From NCBI RefSeq assembly GCF_024169315.1, contig NZ_JALJWR010000001.1:1261501-1325500 (forward strand): a stretch of DNA of 64,000 bases, given 5' to 3'. Of the stretch, positions 24,960-32,768 are shown piece by piece. Positions within the stretch are counted from its first letter, which is position 1; the number at the start of each line of letters is the position of its first letter. The notes under the pieces are model-generated. The model had not been told where the DNA came from, ran no database searches, and was given only the letters and a program-made list of their open reading frames with translations. A program made the position numbers and the translations under genes. The stretch is from Pseudomonas migulae. Its GTDB lineage: Bacteria; Pseudomonadota; Gammaproteobacteria; Pseudomonadales; Pseudomonadaceae.

Positions 24960-25229
24960 TCAGCGTGCAGTTTTTTCCAGCGTCCAGCCCAGCACATCCA
25001 AGGCATCACAGCCGTCCTGGACGAGCATGTGTGCGGCGTTGGCGAAATGCTCCAGGTCATGCCCCTCGGCTTCTCTGACGCAAAGGCAGGAAACACTGTT
25101 GAGCAGATTACGCGCAGCTTTTAGTCGGTGGACGGCGGTTTCAAGAAGATCGGAAGCGCGGGCTTCGGTGTCGATGTACAGCGTCGGGCCGACGCTGAAG
25201 TTGCCTTGGAGCGGGTGGAATTTAGGCAT
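24960..25229 (-). CDS. Small DUF3077/DUF6124-like Pseudomonas protein
   Basis: An 89-residue soluble helical protein. It has the pattern of small proteins recurrent in Pseudomonas: a variable N-terminus, a short 'FSVGPTLYIDTEARASDLLE' block at 10-29 and helical segments ending LVQDGCDALDVLGWTLEK. Function is unknown for the family. The start at 25229 follows family pattern; the same frame stays open for 53 more codons upstream, but that part corresponds to a structured leader described separately. Family assignment is by memory and moderate in certainty. Confidence 0.6.
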   Translation of the reverse strand: MPKFHPLQGNFSVGPTLYIDTEARASDLLETAVHRLKAARNLLNSVSCLCVREAEGHDLEHFANAAHMLVQDGCDALDVLGWTLEKTAR

Positions 25230-25405
25230 GGCGTGAATCTCATCTGATAAGTGAAGCTCCCACCCTTTCGCGGCTAAACGAATTTGGGTGGTAGCTATGC
25301 GCGGGTTAGCCGACCGGACAGATGAACCCGGCACACCCGAAGGTGTCCCACGCACAGCCACCATAGACATGTAGATTCTAGGCAGCAAAAAACGCCGCGA
25401 TTATA
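25230..25405 (-). promoter_or_regulatory. Promoter and structured 5' leader of the small DUF gene
   Basis: On the minus strand a perfect -10 TATAAT lies at 25400-25405, giving a leader of about 165 bases. It contains a hairpin with a C-UUCG-G tetraloop (arms at 330-337 and 342-349 after 25000, one mismatch) and is bounded by two direct copies of TATCAGATGA (25420-25429 and 25240-25249). The frame through the leader is open and reads VRGTPSGVPG, a phrase I recall upstream of other Pseudomonas small DUF genes. A conserved regulatory RNA is possible. Confidence 0.45.
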
Positions 25406-25725
25406 CGGGCGCTTGTGCATCATCTGATACGACCGGCTAAAGTCGATCACCGATTCGTCGGCGACGGGCGAACTATAGGCGAGCCTTAAGCGAAGAAAAA
25501 CCCGGTTTATGCGTCTCGGAGACGTCCTACACCTTTCTCGGAAATGCCTCGTTCCTCGATTTTTCTCCCTCGTGGATAGATCAAACTTCTTTTAGAACGT
25601 CACGGACCGGCCAGTGCACAAAATCCACAAGATGCCCTCGTCGAACAAAAAAAAGGCGCGTACCTCGCGGCGCGCGCCTTCTATCATCTGCGTGAGTTTT
25701 GCAACACTGAGTCAAGCCCAGGTTT
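25406..25725. other. Intergenic stretch with terminator of the sorbosone-dehydrogenase-like gene
   Basis: Non-coding apart from signals. At 25645-25682 lies a hairpin (AAGGCGCG / CGCGCCTT) followed on the minus strand by nine T residues, a strong terminator for the gene ending at 25726. Around 25511-25523 there is a small palindrome CGTCTC-G-GAGACG of unknown role. No convincing gene was seen in the remainder. Confidence 0.6.
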
Positions 25726-27072
25726 TCATTGCCCCTGTTTGGCCGCCACCACACGCCACACCTTGTTACCGACATCATCGGCCACCAGCAACGCACCACC
25801 CTGATCAAGCGCCACACCCACAGGACGCCCTTGCGCTTCGCCATCGGCATTGAGGAAACCGGTGAGAAAATCCACCGGCACGCCTGACGGCTTGCCGTCG
25901 CTGAACGGGATGAACACCACTTTATAGCCAGCCTGCGGATTGCGGTTCCACGAGCCGTGTTCGCCGATAAACACGCCATTGGCGAAACCGGCCGGCATCG
26001 CGCGGGCGTCGGAGAATGCCAGGCCCAGCGGTGCGACGTGGGTGCCCAGCGCGTAATCCGGGGAGATGGCCTGAGCCACCTTGTCCGGGCGCGGCGGTTC
26101 TACGCGGGTGTCGACGTGGTTGCCGTAGTAACTCCATGGCCAGCCGTAGAACGCACCGTCTTTCACCGAGGTCAGGTAATCCGGCACCAGGTCGCTGCCG
26201 ATTTCGTCACGCTCGTTGACCACAGTCCACAACTCATTCGAACCCGGCTTCCAGGCCAGTCCGTTGGGGTTGCGCAGGCCGCTGGCGAACAGGCGCTTGT
26301 CGGCGCTTTTAACGTCGACTTCCCAAATCGCCGCGCGACCTTCTTCGGCATCGAGACCGTTTTCACCGACGTTGCTGTTGGAACCCACCGTCACGTAAAG
26401 CTTGGTGCCCTCGGGATTGGCGAGAACGTTTTTGGTCCAGTGGTGGTTGATGCCGGCGGGCAAGTCGGTGACTTTTACCGGCGTCGCGCTGATTTCGGTT
26501 TGCCCCGTGGTGTAAGGCACCTTGACCACGGCATCGGCGTTGGCGATGAACAGCTCGTTACCCACCAACGCCATGCCGAATGGCGAGGTCAGCCCGCTCA
26601 TGAAGACCGTGCGGGTTTCAGCGTGACCGTCGCCGTCGGCATCGCGCAATAGGGTGATGCGATTGGCGCTGGGCACATCGGCGCCGACCCGTCCCATCAC
26701 GATGCCCATCGCCGTGCGTTTCGCCCAGGCCAGCGGGCCGCTACCGCCGTCCGTCGCACCTTCGGGCATCGGCGGGTGATTGCTTTCGGCGACCAACACA
26801 TCACCGTTGGGCAGCAGATAGATCCAGCGCGGATGGTCGAGATCGTCCGCCAGGGCAGTCACCTTGAATCCGGCAGGCGCCTTGGGCATGTCACTGCCCG
26901 ACCAACCGACCGCCTTGGACACCTTCAACGTGGGAATCAGCGAAGTGGTGGGTTCAGGCAACTGCGGCGACGGGCCGACGCTGGCCTGGGGCGGCAGTTT
27001 GGACGATTCACCACAAGCGGTGAGCAACGCGGCAGTGGTCATCAACAGCGCCAGTCGGCGGGAAACAGTCAT
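25726..27072 (-). CDS. Sorbosone-dehydrogenase-like PQQ-type lipoprotein
   Basis: A 448-residue lipoprotein: the signal sequence has the lipobox LLTAC with Cys20 as lipidation site. The mature part is a six-bladed propeller of the soluble glucose/L-sorbosone dehydrogenase family. Visible blocks are DHPRWIYLLPNGDVLVAES, GNELFIANADAVVKVPY, ASGLRNPNGLAWKP and GEHGSWNRNPQAGY. Such proteins oxidise sugars or aldehydes in the periplasm with PQQ, passing electrons to the respiratory chain. Asp46 after the lipobox does not inform sorting. GAGG precedes the ATG. It appears monocistronic with its own terminator. Confidence 0.85.
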   Translation of the reverse strand: MTVSRRLALLMTTAALLTACGESSKLPPQASVGPSPQLPEPTTSLIPTLKVSKAVGWSGSDMPKAPAGFKVTALADDLDHPRWIYLLPNGDVLVAESNHPPMPEGATDGGSGPLAWAKRTAMGIVMGRVGADVPSANRITLLRDADGDGHAETRTVFMSGLTSPFGMALVGNELFIANADAVVKVPYTTGQTEISATPVKVTDLPAGINHHWTKNVLANPEGTKLYVTVGSNSNVGENGLDAEEGRAAIWEVDVKSADKRLFASGLRNPNGLAWKPGSNELWTVVNERDEIGSDLVPDYLTSVKDGAFYGWPWSYYGNHVDTRVEPPRPDKVAQAISPDYALGTHVAPLGLAFSDARAMPAGFANGVFIGEHGSWNRNPQAGYKVVFIPFSDGKPSGVPVDFLTGFLNADGEAQGRPVGVALDQGGALLVADDVGNKVWRVVAAKQGQ

Positions 27073-27240
27073 GGTTCGAACCTCGCAATGGCCATCCGTG
27101 GGCCAATTCAGGAAAAGGCAAAATCCCGTCGAGTATCGCGGGGCGGATTCGTTTCAAACACCGCACTCGCCACAAATCAATTTTGCCTGAATCGCACGAA
27201 TGCACGCCCTCAATGCCGGGCACTATCCCAACCACCGGTT

Positions 27241-28164
27241 CTAGGCAGGATTCAACAACGCCTCGCGCAACAACCTGGCCGCCGGCGAGTCCGGCACGCC
27301 TTTGCGCGACACCAGTTCATAGGGTTCGCTGCGGGAGGTGATGGGCAGCGGCAGCGTGGTGGTGAAGCCGTAGCCGGAGCAGAACTTCGCCACGTCGGTC
27401 GACACCAGCGCGACGAGGGTCGGGTTTTCCTGAAGCAGCGACAAGGTGGCGAAGGCCGAAGTGGTTTCCAGCAGGTGCACCGGAAAACGCAGGTCGGCCT
27501 CGTGAAATTCCCGCTCCAGCAACAACCGCATCGGCATGTTGGCGCGATAGACGACCCAGCGGTAATCCACCAGGTCCTTCAGCGATAACTGCCGGGCATA
27601 GGCGAACGGATGTTGGGTGCTGGCGATCACGGCCAGGGTTTCCTCGACGAAGGTCGAGCTCTCGTACAAGTACGGAGTGGTGCTGATGGTGGTACGGCAG
27701 ATCGCCAGATCCAGACGCCCGGCGTCGAGCTGGCTGAGCAGCGCGGCGCTGGTGTCCTCGACGATCTCGATGGACAGCTTCGGGTTGTCGGCAATCACCC
27801 GGCTGATCGCCGTGGTCAGTAGCGGCACGGCGCCCATGATGGTGCCGACCGACACGCGCCCGCCCTCGCCGCTCATGATGCCGATGATCTCTTCGCGCAG
27901 GTGCGCGAGGTCGGTCTGGATCAACCGCGCGTACCGGATGACCGAGCGCCCGGCATCGTTCGGTTCAAGCCCGCGGTTAGTGCGGGTGAACAGCGAGGTG
28001 CCAAAGGTGGTTTCAATTTCCTGCAGTGCCTTGCTTGCGCCGGGCTGGGTCAGCGCGACCTGCTTGGCCGCGCCCAGCAAGGAGCCGTGCTCATCCAGGG
28101 CGATCAGCAAACGGAGCTGCTTGATGTGCAGGCGGGACATGATCGAGTTCAGTGAGGGCGTCAT
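27241..28164 (-). CDS. LysR-family regulator of the catabolic island
   Basis: A 307-residue LysR-type protein with an N-terminal winged HTH (IKQLRLLIALDEHGSLLGAA, then TQPGASKALQEIE) and an effector domain of the GbpR/TsaR-like type. It is divergent to the iron alcohol dehydrogenase gene that opens the 28.3-40.8 kb catabolic series, so it is the most likely regulator of that series. An alternative start eight codons in (28140) would still leave the HTH intact, and neither start has a strong ribosome site. Confidence 0.88.
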   Translation of the reverse strand: MTPSLNSIMSRLHIKQLRLLIALDEHGSLLGAAKQVALTQPGASKALQEIETTFGTSLFTRTNRGLEPNDAGRSVIRYARLIQTDLAHLREEIIGIMSGEGGRVSVGTIMGAVPLLTTAISRVIADNPKLSIEIVEDTSAALLSQLDAGRLDLAICRTTISTTPYLYESSTFVEETLAVIASTQHPFAYARQLSLKDLVDYRWVVYRANMPMRLLLEREFHEADLRFPVHLLETTSAFATLSLLQENPTLVALVSTDVAKFCSGYGFTTTLPLPITSRSEPYELVSRKGVPDSPAARLLREALLNPA

Positions 28165-28339
28165 CAGGGTTAACTAAAAGTTATAGAGGTATCGAAAGTT
28201 GTCAGTATCGAGGCTGGCCAGGACGGCCCTATAGTCCACCCCACAACCAGGCAATGCAACGGGTTTGACCAGAGAGCGAAGGCCCTCCCGCCCAAGACCG
28301 GTTGCAACAATAACAATCCTGTATAACTTGTGGTGAATC
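28165..28339. promoter_or_regulatory. Divergent promoter region of the catabolic island
   Basis: A 175-base gap. A TATAGT element at 28230-28235 could be a -10 for the plus-strand series. A+T-rich sequence near 28170-28200 (AACTAAAAGTTATAGAGG) contains T-N11-A-like spacing suitable for a LysR site overlapping the lysR start, but the exact box is uncertain. Confidence 0.45.
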
Positions 28340-29476
28340 ATGTCACTCATCAATTACGTCACCAAAATCCAGTTCGGCTATGACAGCCTGCAGCACCTGG
28401 CGGCCGAAGCCGAGCGCGCCGGCATCACCCGGCCGCTGATCGTCACCGACGTCGGCGTGCGCAATGCCGGCATCGTCGACAAAGTCATTGCCGCCCTTGG
28501 TGGTCTGCCTCCAGCGATTTTCGACGCCACCCCACCCAACCCGAACGAACACGCCGTGCGTGAAGCTGTCGCGCATTACCACCGCGGCGAGTGCAACGGC
28601 ATCATCGCGGTGGGCGGCGGTTCTTCGATCGATCTGGCCAAGGGCGTTGCGGTCTGCGCCACCCACGACGGTCCTCTGCACAGCTTTGCGGTGATCGAAG
28701 GCGGACTGGACCGCATCACTTCCGCTACCGCACCGCTGATCGCAATTCCGACCACGGCGGGCACCGGCAGCGAAGTCGGCCGCGGCGCCATCCTGATCCT
28801 CGACGACGGTCGCAAGGTCGGCGTCATCTCGCCGTATGTCGTGCCTCGCGTGGCCATCTGCGATCCGGAACTGACCCTGGGTCTGCCGCCCATGCTGACC
28901 GCCGCCACCGGCATGGACGCGATCGCCCATTGCATCGAAACCTTCATGGCGCCGGCGTTCAACCCCGCCGCCGACGGCATCGCCCTCGACGGTCTGTGGC
29001 GCGCCTGGGAACACATCGAACGCGCCACTGCCGAACCCGGCGATCGCGAAGCGCGGATGAACATGATGAGCGCGTCCATGCAAGGCGCGCTGGCCTTTCA
29101 AAAGGGTCTGGGCTGCGTGCACAGCCTGTCCCACGCCTTGGGCGGCATCAATCCGAAACTTCACCACGGCACCTTGAACGCGATTTTTCTACCGGCGGTC
29201 GTGCACTTCAATGCCAACGCTCCGACCGTCCGTGACGAGCGCAAACTGGAACGTCTGCGCCACGCCATGGGCCTCGGGGCCGACGCGAACATCGGTGCGG
29301 CCATCGAAGACATGACCCGACGCCTGGGCCTGCCCACCCGCCTGAGTGAGATCGGTGTCGATGAGAGCCTGTTCGCCGGCATCGTCGAGGGCGCGCTGCA
29401 CGACCACAGCCACAAGACCAACCCGCGCGAAGCCTCGTCTGCGGACTACCTGTCGATGCTCGAACAATCGCTGTAA
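28340..29476 (+). CDS. Iron-containing alcohol dehydrogenase
   Basis: A 378-residue group III (iron) alcohol dehydrogenase that interconverts an alcohol and aldehyde with NAD(P). The nucleotide-binding segment is AVGGGSSIDLAKG (90-102) and TTAGTGSE lies at 138-145. Metal ligands are visible as Asp193 and His197 (MDAIAHCIE) with His261 and His275/276 in GCVHSLSHALGG...KLHHG. It is the first gene of the island and probably supplies or removes an alcohol intermediate whose aldehyde is handled by the dehydrogenase at 37124. Confidence 0.92.
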   Translation: MSLINYVTKIQFGYDSLQHLAAEAERAGITRPLIVTDVGVRNAGIVDKVIAALGGLPPAIFDATPPNPNEHAVREAVAHYHRGECNGIIAVGGGSSIDLAKGVAVCATHDGPLHSFAVIEGGLDRITSATAPLIAIPTTAGTGSEVGRGAILILDDGRKVGVISPYVVPRVAICDPELTLGLPPMLTAATGMDAIAHCIETFMAPAFNPAADGIALDGLWRAWEHIERATAEPGDREARMNMMSASMQGALAFQKGLGCVHSLSHALGGINPKLHHGTLNAIFLPAVVHFNANAPTVRDERKLERLRHAMGLGADANIGAAIEDMTRRLGLPTRLSEIGVDESLFAGIVEGALHDHSHKTNPREASSADYLSMLEQSL

Positions 29477-29549
29477 GCAGCCGCTATCCAACAACAATAA
29501 ATCAGGAGGCAACCGCGTCTTCGGCCGAGCCGACGCCAGCGGAACAATC

Positions 29550-30329
29550 ATGAAGCCCACCGTCCTTATCGAACGGCAAGACGCCATTGCCATCGTCACC
29601 CTCAGCCACCCGGGGAAGATGAACGCCCTGACCCTGTCCATGTGGCAGGACCTGGGTGACGTCATGACCGAATTGTCCGCCGACCTCAGCGTGCGCTGCG
29701 TGGTGTTGCGCGGCGCGGGTGAACAGGCCTTTGCCGCCGGCGCCGATGTCGGCGAGTTTCCGGCCGTGCGCGCCAACCAGGCGCAAGCCCGAATCTATGC
29801 CGACGTCACCTCGAAGGCGATGCGCGCGGTTGTCGACTGCCCGCACCCGGTGATCGCGATGATCCACGGCGTGTGCGTCGGTGGCGGCCTGGAAATCGCT
29901 GCACTCTGCGACCTGCGCATCTGCGGCACGTCCAGCCGCTTCGGTGCGCCGGTCGGCAAGCTCGGGCTGGTCATGTCCTATGACGAAATGGCCGGGCTCG
30001 TTGCGCTGGCCGGTCGTTCGACGACCCTGGAGATTCTTCTGGAAGGCCGGATTCTCGACGCTAACGACGCCTACGTGAAAAACCTCGTGACCCGCGTCGT
30101 GCCCGATGCCGAGGTCGAGTCCGAAACCCTCGCCACCGCCAAACGCATCATCAATGGCGCGCCCCTCGTTGCTCGCTGGCATCGCCAGGCGGCGCGACAA
30201 CTGGAAGCCGGCGTCGCCCCCACCGTCGAACAGATCGACAGCAGTTACTCCTGCTACGACACCGACGATTTTCAGACCGGACTGAACGCTTTCATCGCGA
30301 AAGCCAAACCACAATTCGAGGGTAAATAA
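29550..30329 (+). CDS. Enoyl-CoA hydratase/isomerase family protein
   Basis: A 259-residue crotonase-fold protein. The oxyanion segments are FAAGADVGEF (about 64-73) and HGVCVGGGLEIA (about 109-120). The downstream block DEMAGLVAL lies where hydratases place catalytic acids. The ATG at 29550 is preferred to a far upstream in-frame start that would overlap the alcohol dehydrogenase gene. It ends one base before the CoA-transferase start, indicating tight coupling. It may hydrate or isomerise the CoA ester formed by the transferase next door. Confidence 0.88.
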   Translation: MKPTVLIERQDAIAIVTLSHPGKMNALTLSMWQDLGDVMTELSADLSVRCVVLRGAGEQAFAAGADVGEFPAVRANQAQARIYADVTSKAMRAVVDCPHPVIAMIHGVCVGGGLEIAALCDLRICGTSSRFGAPVGKLGLVMSYDEMAGLVALAGRSTTLEILLEGRILDANDAYVKNLVTRVVPDAEVESETLATAKRIINGAPLVARWHRQAARQLEAGVAPTVEQIDSSYSCYDTDDFQTGLNAFIAKAKPQFEGK

Positions 30330-30330
30330 C

Positions 30331-31536
30331 ATGGGACCGCTAACAGGAATGCGCGTGGTAGAACTGGCTCACATCATGTCCGGACCGGTGTGCGGCATGA
30401 TGCTGGCCGACATGGGCGCTGACGTGGTGAAGGTCGAGAAAGTCCCGGACGGTGATGATTCGCGCCGCTTCTCGCCGATCATGGCCAGCGGCGAATCCGC
30501 TTCGTTCATGGTGGTCAACCGCAACAAGCGCGGCATCGGCCTGAACCTGAAAACCGAGGGTGGGCGCGACGTGCTGCGCCGCCTGCTGATGGACGCCGAT
30601 GTGGTCACGGAAAACTACCGCGCCGGCACCATGGAGAAATTCGGCCTGGGGTACGACACCCTGAAAACCCTCAACCCTGGCCTGATTTACTGCGCTATCT
30701 CCGGTTACGGGCGCAGCGGGCCATTCGGCGAGAAAGGCGGTTTCGACCTGATCGCCCAAGGCATGAGCGGCATGATGAGCATGACCGGTGAAGCCGGGCG
30801 TGAACCGGTCAAGGCCGGCTCGCCGGTGGCCGACATCAACTCCGGCATCCTTGCCGCCCTCGGCATCGCCGCCGCCTACGCCGCCAAGCAGAAAACCGGG
30901 CTCGGGCAGATGGTCGACACGTCGTTGTTCGAAGCCGGCCTGCAACAGATGTACTGGCCGGCCGCGGCGTATTTCGCCGATGGCACCATCCTGCCGAAGA
31001 TGGGCTCGGCCAATTCCACCAGCGCGCCGTACCAGGTGTTCCGCACGGCGGATGGCTGGATCAATATCGGCGCCGCCAACCAGGCCAATTACGAACGACT
31101 GGTCGAAGCGCTGGCCGTGCCGCAACTCAAGGCCGATCCTCGCTTCGCCAGCAACGCGTTGCGCATGGAGCATCGCCTGGCCCTGGTGGAAATCCTCAAT
31201 GAAGTCCTGGTCGCGCGCACCACGGATGAATGGATGGTGTTGTTCGACAGCCTCGGCCTGCCTGCCGGGCCGGTCCTCGACATTGCCGCCGCCCTCGCCC
31301 ACCCACAAACCAAGGCTCGCGGCATGGTCGTCGAGACCGAACACCCTACCGAAGGCCGGGTGCGCGGCATGGGCCTGCCGATTCACTTCTCCGACATGGA
31401 CAACGCCCCACCCGCCACCAGCCGCCCCGCGCCGCTGCTCGGCGAACACACTCGTGAAGTGCTGAAGGAAAGCGGTTTTGCGGAGGATGAAATCGACGAG
31501 TTGATTCGAAGCCAGGCAGTGGTGGCCCTGGCGTAA
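30331..31536 (+). CDS. Class III CoA transferase (CaiB/BaiF family)
   Basis: A 401-residue family III CoA transferase. The conserved opening is MRVVELAHIMSGPVCGMMLA (residues 6-25, with ADMGADVVKVEK after it), NRNKRGIGLNLK is the CoA-binding block, and the catalytic Asp is in GSPVADINSG (about residue 168). It moves CoA from a donor such as succinyl- or formyl-CoA to a carboxylic acid, activating the island's substrate. It starts one base after the hydratase stop. A REP-like repeat follows before the TRAP genes. Confidence 0.92.
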   Translation: MGPLTGMRVVELAHIMSGPVCGMMLADMGADVVKVEKVPDGDDSRRFSPIMASGESASFMVVNRNKRGIGLNLKTEGGRDVLRRLLMDADVVTENYRAGTMEKFGLGYDTLKTLNPGLIYCAISGYGRSGPFGEKGGFDLIAQGMSGMMSMTGEAGREPVKAGSPVADINSGILAALGIAAAYAAKQKTGLGQMVDTSLFEAGLQQMYWPAAAYFADGTILPKMGSANSTSAPYQVFRTADGWINIGAANQANYERLVEALAVPQLKADPRFASNALRMEHRLALVEILNEVLVARTTDEWMVLFDSLGLPAGPVLDIAAALAHPQTKARGMVVETEHPTEGRVRGMGLPIHFSDMDNAPPATSRPAPLLGEHTREVLKESGFAEDEIDELIRSQAVVALA

Positions 31537-31547
31537 CGCAAAAACCC

Positions 31548-31637
31548 TGTGGGAGCGGGCTTGCTCGCGAATGCGGTGTGCCAGGCAACATATCCATTAG
31601 CTGACACACCGCTTTCGCGAGCAAGCCCGCTCCCACA
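31548..31637. repeat. REP-like inverted repeat pair (type 2)
   Basis: Perfect 24-base arms at 31548-31571 (TGTGGGAGCGGGCTTGCTCG plus CGAA) and 31614-31637 inverted, with 42 bases between. This is a common Pseudomonas intergenic element. It lies between the CoA-transferase gene and the TRAP operon and may reduce read-through or stabilise the upstream message. Confidence 0.9.
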
Positions 31638-31709
31638 AGGAGCAGCGTTTGCTTAACGGATTCGCTGTTTTTTCAGAACAACTACAACAAAAACAAGAAG
31701 GTGAACATC

Positions 31710-32753
31710 ATGAGCCGTATCTTGACCGAGTCTGTCAGCCGCCGATCATTTCTAGTGTCTGCCGGCGTCACCGTGGGTGGTGCATTTGCCGCCAACCTGC
31801 TGCCCTCCGGCGTCTTCGCCGCGACCAAACCCATCGTGCTGCGCTACACCAGCAGCCTGCCGGACACCCATCCGCTGAATATCCAGATGAAAGCAGCCTC
31901 ACTCGCGATCAAGGCCGAAACCAACGGCGCGGTGGACTTGCAGGTGTACGCCAACGGCGCCATGGGCGGCGACACTGACATGCTGTCCCAGGTGCGTGCC
32001 GGGGCGATCGATTTCATTCCGTTGCCCGGCGCGATTCTCTCGACACTGGTACCGGCCATGTCGATCGAAAGCATGCCGTTCGCGTTCAAGGATTACGACA
32101 GTGTCTGGGCCGCCCTGGACGGCAAACTGGGCGAGCACGTACGGGCCAAGACCGAGAAAGTCGGCCTGATCCCGATGGAAAAAGTCTGGAACAACGGCTT
32201 CCGCCAGATCACCAGCTCGACGCGACCCATCAACACCCCGCAAGACCTCGCCGGCTTCAAGTTGCGCGTACTGGTCAGCCCGTTGTGGACCTCGATGTTC
32301 AGCGCCCTCGGCGCCTCGCCGACCGGCATCAGCATCAACGAAACCTACTCGGCGTTGCAGACCAAAGTAGTCGACGGCCAGGAAAACCCGTTGGTGGTGG
32401 TCGAGTCCGCACGCTTCTATGAAGTGCAGAAATACTGCTCGATGACCGACCACATCTGGGGCGGTTTCTGGATCGTCGCCTCGGGCAAGACCTTCCCGAA
32501 ACTGCCCGCCGACATACAGGAAATCGTCTCCCGGCAGATCAACGCCGCCGCGCTGGTCCAGCGCCAACAGGTGATCGATCTCAACGCCAGCCTGGAACCG
32601 TCGCTGACCGCCCACGGCATCACCTTCAACAAAGTCGACCGTTCATTGTTCAGGGCGGACCTGCAGTCAAAAGGCTTCTACACCCAATGGAAGGAAAAGT
32701 ACGGCCCGGAAGCCTGGAGCTTGCTTGAGCAATACGCAGGTCAACTGTCCTAA
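31710..32753 (+). CDS. TRAP transporter solute-binding protein, Tat-exported (DctP type)
   Basis: A 347-residue periplasmic binding protein of a TRAP transporter. The N-terminus has a twin-arginine signal, SRRSFLVSAGVTVGGAFA, implying folded export by Tat. The mature part shows TRAP blocks such as YTSSLPDTHPLN, LSQVRAGAIDFIPLPGA and the conserved NNGFRQITSSTRPI segment with the Arg that salts the substrate carboxylate. The ATG at 31710 is chosen because AGAAGG lies eight bases upstream; an in-frame GTG three codons earlier overlaps that site. It is followed by its membrane partner 15 bases downstream. Confidence 0.92.
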   Translation: MSRILTESVSRRSFLVSAGVTVGGAFAANLLPSGVFAATKPIVLRYTSSLPDTHPLNIQMKAASLAIKAETNGAVDLQVYANGAMGGDTDMLSQVRAGAIDFIPLPGAILSTLVPAMSIESMPFAFKDYDSVWAALDGKLGEHVRAKTEKVGLIPMEKVWNNGFRQITSSTRPINTPQDLAGFKLRVLVSPLWTSMFSALGASPTGISINETYSALQTKVVDGQENPLVVVESARFYEVQKYCSMTDHIWGGFWIVASGKTFPKLPADIQEIVSRQINAAALVQRQQVIDLNASLEPSLTAHGITFNKVDRSLFRADLQSKGFYTQWKEKYGPEAWSLLEQYAGQLS

Positions 32754-32768
32754 GCCGGAGACAAGGTC

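Noticed and set aside
31548..31637. Repeat considered as a CRISPR fragment
   Set aside because: Only one inverted pair is present, with no direct repeats, spacers or cas genes; it is a REP-like element.
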